64,000 bases of DNA from Anthopleura xanthogrammica (lineage: Eukaryota > Cnidaria > Anthozoa > Actiniaria > Actiniidae). The stretch spans positions 24,771,617 to 24,835,616 of the forward strand of contig OZ025207.1 of assembly GCA_964019055.1 (NCBI GenBank), read 5' to 3'. Numbering within the stretch: the first letter of the stretch is position 1; each line of letters opens with the position of its first letter. The notes beneath the pieces were generated by a model that saw only the letters and a list, made by a program, of their open reading frames with translations, had not been told where the DNA came from and searched no databases. The translations under genes and the position numbers were made by a program. This document shows, in pieces, positions 14,003 to 25,487 of this stretch.

Positions 14003-17000
14003 ATGGCGGACGAAAAAAAGGAGTTGCAGAAATTGAAATTTGATGATGTAAAGGAGTACAATAAATCCGGAAAATGCTGGATTGTTATCCACGACCATGT
14101 TTACGATGTATCAAAATTTCTAGACGAGGTAAATTTACTGTGTTTTAGGCTTATGTTGTATTTTTTCGCTGAGTCATGAGGTGAGGTGAATTCGAAGTCA
14201 CCTATTGTGTAATGTGTGGTCAAATCTGACCTGTTTTCCTGCGAATATCTCTTGCTTTCTAAACAATTACCTCTTAGTAAAGATGTATAACTGCATCTGT
14301 ACTTGGATTACTTGTTATTACTCGAATGTTTTTCACTCATTTAGACGATTACATTAGCTTACAATATAAGTTAAACTTATTTCAAAATATATGAGATTAA
14401 CTGTACAATCGGCATCCTTCAGAACCACTAACGAATCGAGACTAGTTATTTTATATTATTACTCATGAATCTTGCTCATGAATTGGGAAGCACTATAGTA
14501 TACTCCATGGCTCAAAATAACGACCAGTCAACGGTCGATGTCCGGCCAAATTTGGTACTTGACCGGTCAAATACACTTCTGAATGGACATGGCCGGTCAT
14601 ATTTGAAAATTCTTTATTTGGTAACACAGGTTAATTTTCTGGCAGCCAAGGGCTGATGTGGACCTGCAAAGTGTATTAAAATCAGCAGTAACATTTAGGT
14701 CACCAATGATTGTAGTCTCCTTTGCAGCTGTTCTTAGTGTCAGTCTCAAAATCCCTCCCCACTAATGGCTGCTTACTGCAGCCAGGCATTCCATTCCAAT
14801 TTTTTGATTTGAGCCAATCAGGAGACAGGCCCATGATGTGCCATCCTGTTGATTTCAAGCAAAATATAATAAACAATGAGCCTCCGGCTTTTTCCTAACA
14901 TTCAAAACAATGAATGAAACTTCTTTGGTTTTTTATCTGGCACGCTTCAATTCTCGATTTTCGAACTAGATCCGTGATTGGATACGCCATTGGAATGGAA
15001 TGTCTGGCTGCAGTAAGCAGCTGTTAGTGGGGAGGGATTTTGAGGCCGACACTAAAAACGGCTGCAAAGGGGACTACAATGATTGCAATTAATAATGATT
15101 TTAGCAAAATGTTATACATGTAATCTTAAATAATGAGGGTATCAAAAGCATGTATTTGCAGAACTTTCCACAGTTAGAATTATTAATGTAATGAAAATTA
15201 CTATTTGTTAGTTATTAATCATTTTTGACTGTCAAAAAATTGGCAATGATCAGTGAAAAATGTGTTTGGCCGGACATCTTGACTGAGGTATGACTGGCCA
15301 TTATTTTGAGCCCTGACACTCTAACATAAGGAGCAAAAAATTTCAACACCTATGACTTGAGAGGTTCCCTGGACTGGCAGAGTCTCCCATTTTCTCTTCC
15401 AGGATTCGTCTACAAGGGAGACTCTGCTAGCAGGGAACTTGAGAGGAAACCCTTGAGAGAGATCATTACATAATAATAATCGTAAATAGCCAATGTCACA
15501 CAAGTGAATAATTATAAAAGGGTCCTCTAGAAAAAAAGGGAAAAACTGACATGATACAAAATATAGATAAATGAAAACTACAAAAGTATATTTTCTTATT
15601 CACAGCATCCAGGAGGTGAAGAGGTTCTTTTAGAACAAGCAGGTAAGAGAATTGGAACAACTTGTATCAGGGAATATAGATGACTTTCATAAATGGCCGC
15701 CACTAATTATCATGATATTTAAAATTCATGTTTTAAGAAAAAGAAAGTTCTTTTAGGGTTGAAAATATTTCCTGTGTGAACCCTTTAGTTTTGGGGGTTC
15801 TGACTCAAAAGGGAGTTATGAAACACGACTGCTCAAATGACGTTTGTCACAATATACCCACACTAACGACCTTACTCGCCATTAGAGTCTCCTGTAGCTC
15901 AGTGGTAGAGTGTCCGACTAGTATACGGAGGGTAAATGTGGGTTCAATTCCCATCTGGGGCTCAGAATTTTTTTCTGAGCACATTTTACAGTATGGTACG
16001 ATCATATACACATTTTAAATTAAGTATGTTGTACATGTGTGTCGTATGTTGTATATCATAATTTATTTAGAAGAAACGTTTGATCCTTGCAAACATGACT
16101 GCTGTTCATTGATAGGTGGAGACGCAACTGAAAGCTTTGAAGATGTTGGGCATTCGTCCGACGCTAGGGATTTAATGAAGGATTACTTAATAGGAGAATT
16201 AGTTGAGGTAATGATCTTTGAAACAGCCAGTTTGATGGGAATGCTTCAGGGTTGTCTGAAATGATTCCATTTCAGACCAGATGACCATTTCCTTGAGCAT
16301 CGTATAAGCAATAGACCCATTCAGCTTGGCTCAGTGTTGTCCCATTTCAGACCACATGACCATTTCCTTGAGCATTGTATAAGCAATAAACCCATTCAGC
16401 TTGGCTCAGTGTTGTCCCATTTCAGACCACATGACCATTCCCTTGAGTATTGTATAAGCAATAGACCCATTCTGCTTGGCTCAGTGTTGTCCCATTTCAG
16501 ACCACATGACCATTCCCTTGAGTATTGTATAAGCAATAGACCCATTCCGCTTGGCTCAGTGTTGTCCCATTTCAGACCACATGACCATTCCCTTGAGCAT
16601 TGTATAAGCAATAGACCCATTCAACTTTTCTCATAAAGTAACTTAATTTCTTTAAATAATTTAGGAGGATAAAAAAGATAAGATACCGGTAAGAGTTTAA
16701 GCCTTAAAGTAATGTGCTTAGAACTACTGTATATTATTAATAATGAATAGAATAATTATTACTTTTCCGTCTTTTAGTATTATTGATTCATTTTATGTAT
16801 CAAACTTATAAATATTTCTTATTTTCTTACACTTTATAATTATTTAATAACACAGACTAAGGAACCAAAGTATGGTGAAGAAACGAAAAAAGAAGATGGT
16901 TCATCATGGTACGTATAATTATAATATGCTCATAAAAGAACTATATCAGTTTTATGTATTGTGGGACTGTTCTAGGGGAGGAAATAGACAGCATCTTGGA

Positions 17001-18914
17001 AATGTCACCTAAAACAGTCCCACAATGTACATTAATTATTATACATACATTTTACTGAGTATATATCAATTCTGATTGATAGAGAGCCCTCAGCCAATCC
17101 CTAGCTGATATTGTGTAAACTCGACAGGATAAGATTTTTAATCCATTATCTGTAGGTTTTACCTACAGATAATACATTTATTATGTCTAGTTCACTCAAC
17201 GTTACATTGGAAATAGAAATATGTTTTCTATTCACTGAATATGGCAAATAGAATCCCTTGATCCACAAGTCTCATTGTGTTCAAAGAAAATGCTCAATTC
17301 CAAACTGATTTATATGATCGAGTCTTTTCACACATTTTAAAACAATAGAATTTTTTAGAAATTTAGTCAATGTAAGCCCTGGCTTCTTTACACGAGTAAG
17401 TTAAATTCCTTTTCTTATGGAGTTATAAGGATATGTTTGTTCAAACTAAGTGTAACGAATCAAAACAGAAACAGGAAAGCAAAGAGGGCCGTGAACCACA
17501 GACTTGCCAATTACAGTAATCTGATCCTCACCCAAATAGCTGTACCGGTATGCCATATTTACTCGATTGTGTGCCGCAGCACAGTGCTCAACACTAACAT
17601 ACATCTACAAGTCTCAGACTAGTGAAGGTTTGCAGTGGACTAGCTGGGAAAAAGACCTTGGGACTAGTGCTTATCCACAGTGACTAGCCCAAGGACTAGC
17701 ACCTAAAAAAGTTGTTCATCCCTGACGGCACTCTTTAAAATTATAGTGTTTCAGTGGTGGCACTTACTCAGGCACAGCATTCTTTAAAAATCATAACATT
17801 TGTAAATAACAAGATAATTTTAACAGCAATTTAAAAATATACATGTTTTACTGTCAATCACTGTTTCCGTCTGATGATGCTTTGATTAAGCATGTCTTTT
17901 TCAAAGGCAGCACTCTTTAATATTTTTGCTCTCATATGCGGCACTTAATTTTGGGTGGAGCTTAATCAAGTAAATGCAGTATTTTTAATAATGTTAGCTT
18001 CTCTGACTTCTCTACTTCTTGTAGTTCCATTTTTTGTTAAAAAGCTTTAAAAAGTACAGTGTACTCAAAATTAGAATAGACATGCATGAACCCTTTTACA
18101 CCAGAAAATTTATACCATTTTCAAATATAAATTATTTACCCATTGGTATTCCAGCACATTACTGTGACTATTGGCACCCCATCCATAACTTATATTGAAA
18201 CAGGTAGGGAAGTACAGTAAATACTTTTAAAAAAGCAAAGCCATGAATTCATAAATCAAGGATAGAGTATACCGTTCCTTAATTCAAGGGTTTTTCTCCA
18301 GGTTCTCCAGTTTTCCAAACTCTGCAAAACCCACCACACTAAATTCCAATTCAATCTGTGAGTTAGCCGTGCCCTGACTTAGATCAGCCCAGAGGTTGTT
18401 TCAGGGTTCAATGTGTGAGTTAGCCATGCCCTGACTTAGATCAGCCCAGAGATTGTTTCAGGGTTCTATCTAAGTTAGCCCTTACCTGACTTCGATCAAC
18501 CCGGAAGTTTCAGGGTTTGATCTGTGAGTTAGCCATGCCCTGACTTAGATCAGCCCACAGGTTATTTCAGGGTTCAATCTATGAGTTAGCCATGCCCTGA
18601 CTTAGATCAGCCCAGAGGTTGTTTCAGGGTTCAATCTGTGAGTTAGCCATGCCCTGACTTAGATCAGCTTAGAGGTTGTTTCAGGGTTCGATCTGTGAGT
18701 TAGCCATGCCCTGACTTTGATCAGCCCAGAGGTTGTTTCAGGGTTAAATCTATAAGTTAGCCATGCCCTGACTTTGATTCAGTGATTTTAATTATAATAA
18801 ATTCATAGATTTATTGAAAAGCAAATGTTCTGTTTCCTTTGCAGGGTATCAATTCTCCTGCCTGCTGCCATCATGGCAACCATTGCTATCATTGTCTACA
18901 AGGTCATTATGTGA
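14003..18914 (+). CDS. CYB5-like: Cytochrome b5, tail-anchored (133 aa)
   Basis: Six exons: 14003-14128, 15606-15642, 16116-16207, 16665-16688, 16856-16908 and 18845-18914, all GT/AG with matching phases, 402 nt in total. The heme domain carries [15 protein letters not shown], the first axial ligand His43 in [20 protein letters not shown] and the second, His67, in GHSSDAR. An acidic/lysine-rich linker follows (one exon of only 24 nt), then a single hydrophobic segment ([19 protein letters not shown]) with a short tail VIM. This is the layout of membrane b5, an electron donor for desaturases, P450s and other enzymes at the ER or outer mitochondrial membrane; localisation cannot be decided here. 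The ATG context is AACAAAATGG. ATTAAA at about 19022 is a candidate poly(A) signal. The introns are full of repeats but the coding sequence is intact. Confidence 0.97.
14511..15310. mobile_element. TIR element interrupted by a second MITE (cyt b5 intron 1)
   Basis: CTCAAAATAACGACCAGTCA at the left is matched inverted by the right end (TGACTGGCCATTATTTTGAG), and both arms include TGTCCGGCCAAA. The element at 14704-15085 sits between the arms and so looks like a nested insertion. Confidence 0.75.
14704..15085. mobile_element. MITE with about 90-bp arms, nested
   Basis: CAATGATTGTAGTCTCCTTT at the left is matched inverted by AAAGGGGACTACAATGATTG at the right. The arms run through TCAAAATCCCTCCCCACTAA and CTGCTTACTGCAGCCAG. 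It has no ORF and lies between the arms of the element at 14511-15310. Confidence 0.8.
15889..15975 (+). repeat. tRNA-like sequence, probably tRNA-derived SINE or pseudogene
   Basis: It has an A-box-like block TAGCTCAGTGGTAGAGTG, an anticodon-arm-like stretch TCCGACTAGTATACGGA, and a B box GGTTCAATTCC, so it folds roughly as a tRNA. The acceptor stem has at least two mismatches and it is followed by GCTCAGAATTTTTTTCTGAG rather than a plain T-run. It lies in cyt b5 intron 2. A working tRNA is unlikely. Confidence 0.65.
16266..16640. repeat. 75-bp tandem array, about 5 copies (cyt b5 intron 3)
   Basis: Unit starts CCCATTTCAGACCACATGAC at 16266 (variant), 16341, 16416, 16491 and 16566, exactly 75 bp apart. 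Because 75 is a multiple of 3, a spurious open frame runs through both strands. The unit head matches the end of the MITE family at 32458 and 38098. Confidence 0.95.
18345..18780. repeat. About 57-bp tandem array, 7-8 copies (cyt b5 intron 5)
   Basis: Copies of GAGTTAGCCATGCCCTGACT ... GATCAGCCCAGAGGTTGTTT follow each other with small indels. The array ends about 65 bp before the last cyt b5 exon. The segment just before it (18285-18340) resembles the dispersed SINE body (TTTTTCTCCAGGTTCTCCAG). Confidence 0.93.
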
Positions 18915-19103
18915 AGATGCCAACCCACATATTTCCAGAAGAAATGTTTCTTAGCTTTCTGTTCTATGCATGCAAAACTTTGTGTTATAAACTTTTTCAT
19001 TCCTCTGCCTGATTCTTAGAATTAAAGACAACAAAATTCTATTATTAAATGGGTTTTCTTTAGTCTTTTATATATTGAAGAATTAGAAAATGTGTGCTCA
19101 TGC

Positions 19104-19310
19104 TTCGTGCAATTATAAAGTATTTGGTGGCTGGCAGAACACAAAAGATGTGTTAGGAGAAGCACAAAATGTAGCAGAGTGTTCTCAAAGTTTCCTTCCA
19201 ATCCCCAAGTAATTATCTATAACATGCTTTGTGCATTTATAAAGTATATGGGGACTGGCAGAACACAAGAGATGGGTTAGGAGAAGCACAAAATGTAGCA
19301 GAGTGTTCTC
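19104..19310. repeat. Tandem duplication (two copies of about 85 bp, 124 bp apart)
   Basis: The block TATAAAGTAT ... GGCAGAACACAA ... GAGAAGCACAAAATGTAGCA occurs at about 19104-19188 and again at about 19228-19310 with few differences. Confidence 0.85.
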
Positions 19311-19603
19311 AGTTGGGTAATATTTGGAAAATACAACAAATGATTTTGCTGAGCCCCCTCCCCCCCATACAGTAATAAATGAAAGCCCCTTCACGCCTAC
19401 TTGATTTTTAGAGGGTCATATGACCTAACTTGTAAGTGTAAGTGGCAAACTGAAAAGTACCCAGAAAGAAAGAAAAAAAAACCTTAAAACCTTTAAAAAA
19501 CATACACCCGGCCCCCAAAAATGACCAGTCTCTAAGAGATGCATGACAGCTTAACACCTCACTAGTACGAATCAATTTACATGATTGCAGCTTTGGGTAC
19601 CAG

Positions 19604-19925
19604 TTATTACTATCAAAACAGGTAGAGTTTCAATGACACCGTTGAAATTTCAAGCCAGTAAAGATGGTTTTTCAACCACATGACAGTCTAAAAAATATTT
19701 TAAACACCAACATTTTAGTCTACATTCCTTTCTCTGCTCGTCGGCATCCTTTGAATAATTGTGGGGAAGTAAATTATCCCAAGGGCACCGACGCCTGGAG
19801 AAAGGAATGTAGACTAAAATGTTGGTGTTTACGATATTTTTTAGACCATCATGTGATCGAAAAACCATCCTTACAGGCTTGAAATTTCAAAGACGTAGTT
19901 GAAACTCTACCTGTTTTGATAGTAT
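19604..19925. mobile_element. Long hairpin element (about 125-bp arms)
   Basis: TACTATCAAAACAGGTAGAG at the left is matched inverted at the right end. The arms run on through ACACCAACATTTTAGTCTAC and ATTCCTTTCTC, leaving only a short loop. The frames on both strands are mirror images of one another and are not genes. Confidence 0.85.
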
Positions 19926-21120
19926 TTACAGGGAGGGGGGCTGGTGGTGCATTTTGATTCCCACTTGCTCACATTTTTGTGACCCCTCCCCCTAAAGTAC
20001 TCTTTGTCTCTCTTAGACCCTTCCTTGTTGGAGCATAAAAAATGTTGTCCCCCCTCTATTTTAACCAACCCCCTCCCCCCTAAATGACGATTAATATGAC
20101 TGGTCTGTTTGAGAAGCTTCCAGGGTTAGACAATTATTTTCTATCGAGAAAAAGAATGACAAACATATTTTAACCTCTACTCTGTACTAGCTGACTCCCA
20201 TCTTTACTAAAATCTATATTTAATGGCTGAATGAGGTATTCTTCTTCATGAAACTTTCAAGTCTCCTCGACATACAAACAATAATAGATATTCTATTTCA
20301 TTATTTGCCATTGCATGCAATGCATATTTGAGTGAATTGTTTTTTGATTACGAGAATAAGTTTTTCCTGTGTATTTTCTTAATGTAAGCTTACTTGTATT
20401 TGTGTATACTGTATACAAGCTTTGACGAACATCATAAATTAATCATTAGCGTTTAGAAAACAATGTCTATGCCCTCTAAAGGTCAACTATATAATTTCAC
20501 GCTTTATATTAAAACATTTTCACTAAAAAGTCTTCCAAAAATTCAACAGAAATCGAGGAGTCGTCCTTTCAACTTGTTTTCAAATAAGCTCTTGCAACTT
20601 TACAAGAAACTGAAAATATATATTTCCACTTATTTTTTCATGTATTTTAGGGAATATGACGCCCATGATGTTTTTTTGGACTATACCCAAGAGTGAGGTG
20701 CCAAAAGCTTTGTTTTTACGCAGATGAACTCGTCAAATATTGCCTGAAAACTAAAAAAACTCTTGAACACCTTCCCAGCTGAACTGAATTAAAGACTCCC
20801 AAATGTCACGCATTCCAAAAAAAAAATCGAAAAGCTACACATGTTGATCGGATACAAAGAAATACTCGTAAAATCACAAAATTCCAAATAAACTGAAAAG
20901 TTAGAATTATTTTTAGAAAATTCTAGTACGACCTTTTCATTCCAGGTTTTCTTTGCGTATCTGGAAAACGTACGCGGCAAATAACAAACAATTTGATTGG
21001 TCAATAAATATAATGCCTGTGGGTTTGTGAGGGGCGGGTGTCATTTTAAACCAATCAGCATTGAGCTTAGAAATGAATAAACCATGAGATGAAGTTAAAT
21101 TACTCCAACTCACTACGTCG

Positions 21121-21201
21121 ATGGTTGAAACGGAATTTGGCGGCCAAAAATATTACTTTTTGAAGCATATCCACAAGAAAAACCATCAGGGAGGAATAAA
21201 G
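21121..21201 (+). other. Orphan first-exon candidate (27 codons)
   Basis: ATGGTTGAAACGGAATTTGG opens a 27-codon frame (MVETEFGGQKYYFLKHIHKK...) that ends exactly at a donor AAG|GTACGC. Two CCAAT boxes in opposite orientation (about 20995 and 21050) lie upstream, so this may be a real promoter and first exon. It ends in phase 0 and does not join in frame to the first TAT exon; the downstream partner was not found. Product unknown. Confidence 0.35.
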
Positions 21202-22520
21202 GTACGCAACTGAAGGGGATTGACATATTTTTTTATTCGTTTGGACGAAGAGTTCTTAAGTAATCGTCAAAACGTGGCAATGTTTGCTCAAAAACAAAAT
21301 GAATATTCTAATGAAGTCGTATACGTCGTATGATCACAGCTATATCTGGAAGAATAACTCTCTAAACAAGTGCAATTTCTTCATATTTTCAAAGCATTAT
21401 AGGTTAAGATTGTATTGTCATGTAATATTTTAATATCTTCGAGTAGAACAAATTTTACGCCGACGCGAATAGCTTACAAATTCTTGCCGGTCCGTAAACA
21501 CATTAAAGTTAGTTGCTGGCATGACGAAATACATGCACGTAAGGCATGAGTCGATAGTAATATTTTAGTTTTTATATTTTTTTGTGATATATTTAAAAAA
21601 TAAATATTTGAAGTTTTAGTTTTGCTATCTCTTAAAAAATAAGAATTTTCGGTTTTTGTTTCACTTTTTTTTACGGTGTCACAGATTTGGAATTTAATTT
21701 CCTAGTTTGTGGCCGGTCAACGATATACTGAAGAACTCATAAATCATAATAAGCTTATACATATCTATAGTTTTTTAGCGAAAAGGTTGTCTAAATATTA
21801 CATAACAGTATGAGATTATATTTGAGGACATTTTTTGGGAGGTCAATTGATTTTTTGAGTCCATTATACTGGACAGTTTTTATTAAAAAAAATTGGTAAG
21901 ACTTATGTAGTATTACCCAACATGCTCCGTCTCGTTGCACGTGTATCTACCAAGATTTCTACTCTTTTTGTATTCGAACACTGAAATTTTATTCATATAC
22001 CCTTTGTTTTTAACAAACCAAGCGTATCGTTCGATCGAATGATTATTCGCTCTGGCCATCGAACGATTCTTGCATCACCTTGTTTTATCTTCGAGTCTCA
22101 AAACAAATATTTAAGCGTAAACATTGCAAATGTTGAAGTACCGTATCCTACTCACAGCTCGAACTGTAGGCCTAAGTTTCAAGCCCATAGTTGTCCGGTA
22201 TGCTCTTATTATTGCATTGAAGAGCAGTAAGCTTATCGTTGTATATATTGTTACTTCTTAGTGATTTTTGAAAGATTGGGATTTTGTCTAACTTGAGAGC
22301 AACTACATGCATGTATCTCTAATAAAGGGCTCAGCTGTTCAACTTGCCCGCAGAGTTTAGAGGCATTTGGGGCTTTGCATGAGCAAAAGTTGATAAAACT
22401 TGGATCCCATGCATTAACGTAAAAATCATACATTTTTTATTATGCAAAAAAGGGACCATAAATTATGCATGCATGCATATCCATAATTGACCTTTTGCAC
22501 TAGCCTACAGGTCATGTAAC

Positions 22521-22900
22521 AGTGCAGACACACTAACAGGGACCACTAGACAGAGATTGAACTGATTTACCATATTAGCCGATCAGATCATCACTTATCA
22601 CATTAATTAGGTAGACACGGACAGCAGAAACACAAAACAGCAACAAAAATTAAATGAGTGTACTTTCTGTCAAAAATGTGGTTGTGAAAAGTCTACTGAT
22701 CCCAAGTTGGTATAGGAAATATTTTCTGTGCTCTGCCTTCAAAGAATCCCGAATTTCAAATATGATAATATAGTAAATCCTAGACCAAAACTTTGTAAAA
22801 ATACCAGTTTCGAATTCTTAAGTCTGATTCGCCCAGACAGCTTTTTGTTGGAATGTCATTGTTTTTAGGTGTTATCTGATTGTTAGTGTGTCTGCACTCT
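22521..22900. mobile_element. TIR element (short arms)
   Basis: GTGCAGACACACTAACA (about 22522) is repeated inverted as TTAGTGTGTCTGCAC (about 22882-22896). No ORF is seen inside. Confidence 0.55.
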
Positions 22901-23011
22901 AAATGTCCTAGCTACCCCCACCCTTAAAACAAAAAGTTTTACTGTCAAAATGAACCCCACAAATGGAAAGAGAGCTCCTTTCTAAACTATTTACACCCTT
23001 AGGGAAGCATT

Positions 23012-23170
23012 GGTAGTGTAGCAGTGACAATAGGACCTGGGTTTGGAGTCATATGTGAGTAGAGTTGCTCAAGTGTTTATTTTCTCCTGTGCTTCAAGGG
23101 TTTTTCTCTGGTAATTTTCCCCTCTGCAAAGATCAACTTCTAAATTCCAATTGGAATTTCAGTTGTTGAA
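23012..23170 (+). repeat. SINE-like dispersed repeat
   Basis: Contains the body motif of the tRNA-derived family seen elsewhere in the window: GTCATATGTGAGTAGAGTTG, CTCCTGTGCTTCAAGGGTTT and a tail near AAATTCCAATTGGAATTTC, followed by an ATT/AAT-rich stretch. Other members or fragments: 28410-28612 (minus), 28670-28800, 31240-31400 (minus), 32690-32850 (minus), 36715-36811 (minus), 53465-53530. Confidence 0.7.
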
Positions 23171-23271
23171 TAATAATGATAATAATAATAATTAATAATA
23201 ATAATAATACATTTTATATAGCACTTAACTATCCATGACAATGATCGGAGTGCTTAGAAATGCTTTTAAAT

Positions 23272-23661
23272 CTCCCAACGCTTTCTGAACGGCACGAATC
23301 ACTTTGCCGTGGTTTTTATAAATCAATGTTGACAAAAGGAGACAAAATGAACGATCTTCTGCCAAAGAAAGTCCAACGGAAGTATTCAACAAGATTTCCC
23401 AGAACATTCCCCATTATCAAATGCGACAATAAACGTTTTCAAACTAGTTTCATGCCCTATGCAGTAAGAAAGTGGGATGCTGATCCATAGGTGGAATGTT
23501 GTACATATGCACTTTTGACTTTTTTATATTTTTATATTGACCTTTTTATATATGTATATTAATATTATCTCTTAGTTTTCCTTTTATATCATTGTAAACT
23601 TGAGTTTTTCAATTTGTAAATTGCCATTCAAGTACCTTAATAAACTTATTATTATTATTAT
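23272..23661 (+). mobile_element. 5'-truncated LINE 3' end with (TTA)n tail
   Basis: The frame at 23272-23490 (LSERHESLCRGFYKSM ... FMPYAVRKWDADP) looks like the extreme C-terminus of a non-LTR retrotransposon reverse transcriptase protein. A short 3' UTR and a TTA-repeat tail (about 23645-23661) follow. It splits a repeat whose uninterrupted form is at about 24981-25010; TAAAT at 23267-23271 and 23662-23666 is the likely target duplication. Confidence 0.75.
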
Positions 23662-23691
23662 TAAATTTAGAAAAATAGAAATTATTGTTGA

Positions 23692-23970
23692 ATAATAATA
23701 ATAATGATAATAATAATAGTGATAATAATAATAATAATAATACATTTTATGTAGCACTATACTATCCATGAAAATGATCAGAGTGCTTAGAAATTAAATA
23801 ACAAAATAGTAATATAATATTATATGTATATGTATATATATATGAAGACCAGGGTTCATGCTACTCCTTAATTAAACTCCTTGAAAACTCCTTGAATTTA
23901 TTTTTCGTTTTCAAGGGCACTTGAAAAGCCCTTGAATTTTAGAAGATCACCTCAAACTCTTTAAAAATTC
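23692..23970. repeat. Dispersed repeat, copy 1 of direct pair
   Basis: AAT-microsatellite, then CATTTTATGTAGCACTATAC, a TA-rich run and the block CTCCTTGAATTTATTTTTCG ... GAAGATCACCTCAAACT. The same order and near-identical sequence recur at 24892-25182; part of it (23190-23266) also precedes the LINE fragment. Confidence 0.8.
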
Positions 23971-23984
23971 TTTCAATGTTGCGT

Positions 23985-24270
23985 CTTTTAAAGTTATAAA
24001 GGTTTATACTTCCGATATGCTAATGACTTTGACGTCATAATGGGATTATCTGTGTATTTATTTGCTTGTAACACTAAACACTGGTCATTGTGAGACACCA
24101 AATTTGCAATAAACATTGTAGAAAGCATGAGTTACAATTTGTATATTTAATGAAGACCTTACATGACGTAACCATTATTAACCTATTGGAAGTATAAATC
24201 CTTAAAACTTAATTAAAGACCCATAATTATAAGAAGAAACATTTCACCATTCAACTATGTACTGTTTAAT
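23985..24270. mobile_element. TIR element related to 3006-3596
   Basis: TTTATACTTCCGATATGCTA and the inverted CCTATTGGAAGTATAAA flank an interior containing CACTGGTCATTGTGAGACAC, which is the complement of an interior block of the 3006-3596 element. Confidence 0.65.
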
Positions 24271-24379
24271 AAACGAGTAGGAGTGTTTTATCAGGTTTAA
24301 AACCATGAGGCGTAGTGGAGTGGTTTAGACCTTATGGTTTAGACCTGATAAAACATGAACTACGAGTTTATTGAACTAC
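24268..24379. repeat. Near-perfect palindrome
   Basis: GTTTAATAAACGAGTAGGAG ... TTTTATCAGGTTTAAAACC is matched inverted by GGTTTAGACCTGATAAAACA ... TACGAGTTTATTGAAC. About 110 bp, with a short loop. Confidence 0.75.
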
Positions 24380-24891
24380 TTATGAAACGTCTAGGTGTAT
24401 ACATTCATGTTCTACTAAAATTTTAAAGATAAAATTGAATTTGGCTGAGAAAATTGGAGTTAAAGTTTATGCAAATCAGGACGATTTTGAATATTTAATA
24501 AAATATCAAAATATTTACGCAATAATGAAAAAAATTCATATCTCTTGTTTGGTAAAGAATTAAGATTTAGCATTTAGCCAGAGGGAAGTGTATATGTGTA
24601 AGGAAAGGTCTTTTCTATAGTATTTTTATGTTATTTCGTTTTTTCCAAGTATCGATTAGGCCACCGCCATCTTTCAACATATGAAAATTACGGCTTTAGA
24701 GTATTTCTGCGAATTACTCAAAATGTGCTTTTTTTTGTTTGTGTTGTCTTTTTTGTTTACGTTGTGCTTTTTTTGTTTGCGTTGTGCTTTTTTTTTTTTT
24801 GCGTTGTGCTTTTTTTTTTGTGTTGACCCTTCTGGGCCACTGTAAGTTATGTCCTTTACTAGGTGTGGACACCAAACGGGTGACGCATATT

Positions 24892-25182
24892 CAAATAATA
24901 ATAATAGTAATAATAATAATAATAATACATTTTTATATAGTACTACTATACTATATCCATGACAATGATCAGAGTGCTTAGAAATGCTTTTAAATTTAGA
25001 AAAATAGAAACTATCTTAAAATTCAATAACAAAATAGTAATATAATATTATATGTATATGATATATATATGAAGACCAGGGTTCGTGCTATTCCTTAAAC
25101 TCCTTGAAAACTCCTTGAATTTATTTTTTGTTTTCAAGGGCACTTGAAAAGCCCTTGAATTTTAGAAGATCACCTCAAACTG
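24892..25182. repeat. Dispersed repeat, copy 2 of direct pair
   Basis: Second copy of the 23692-23970 repeat. It also keeps the uninterrupted TGCTTTTAAATTTAGAAAAA site in which the 23272 LINE fragment was inserted in the sister copy. Confidence 0.8.
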
Positions 25183-25190
25183 ACTAGCTA

Positions 25191-25487
25191 GCTTACAGTC
25201 AAACTAAGAAAACCGTGAACACCTAAAATATGTCTGGAATGTTTATGTGTTTGATCACAGCGCTGTCACGCAAAGTATTTTCCCGTTTTAATGTTTCAAA
25301 ATTCATATTTTAGTTTTATTGTCGTGAAATTAGAAATTTCTATTCGAGACAGACGGATACACGAGAGAAGGATTCAATACAAACTCTTTTCATGGTGGTG
25401 GGAAATATCTTTTTTACATGTAACGGTCTAAATAAACATTCCAGACATATTTTAGGTGTTATGGTTTTCTTAATCTGACTGTAAAAA
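25191..25487. mobile_element. MITE with about 52-bp arms
   Basis: CTTACAGTCAAACTAAGAAA at the left is matched inverted at the right (ending about TTAATCTGACTGTAA). Both arms include ACACCTAAAATATGTCTGGA and ATGTTTAT. It lies at the end of the 24892-25182 repeat. Confidence 0.8.

Noticed and set aside
15889..15962. Functional tRNA gene (anticodon AGT, Thr)
   Set aside because: The acceptor stem has mismatches at two or more positions, and the flank matches a SINE-type tail; scored as tRNA-derived repeat.
16334..16636. 100-codon repeat protein with a mirror frame on the minus strand
   Set aside because: The 75-bp tandem array in a cytochrome b5 intron; a period divisible by 3 keeps the frame open.
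19650..19882. Two 72-codon frames on opposite strands with similar proteins
   Set aside because: They mirror each other because the DNA is a long hairpin element.
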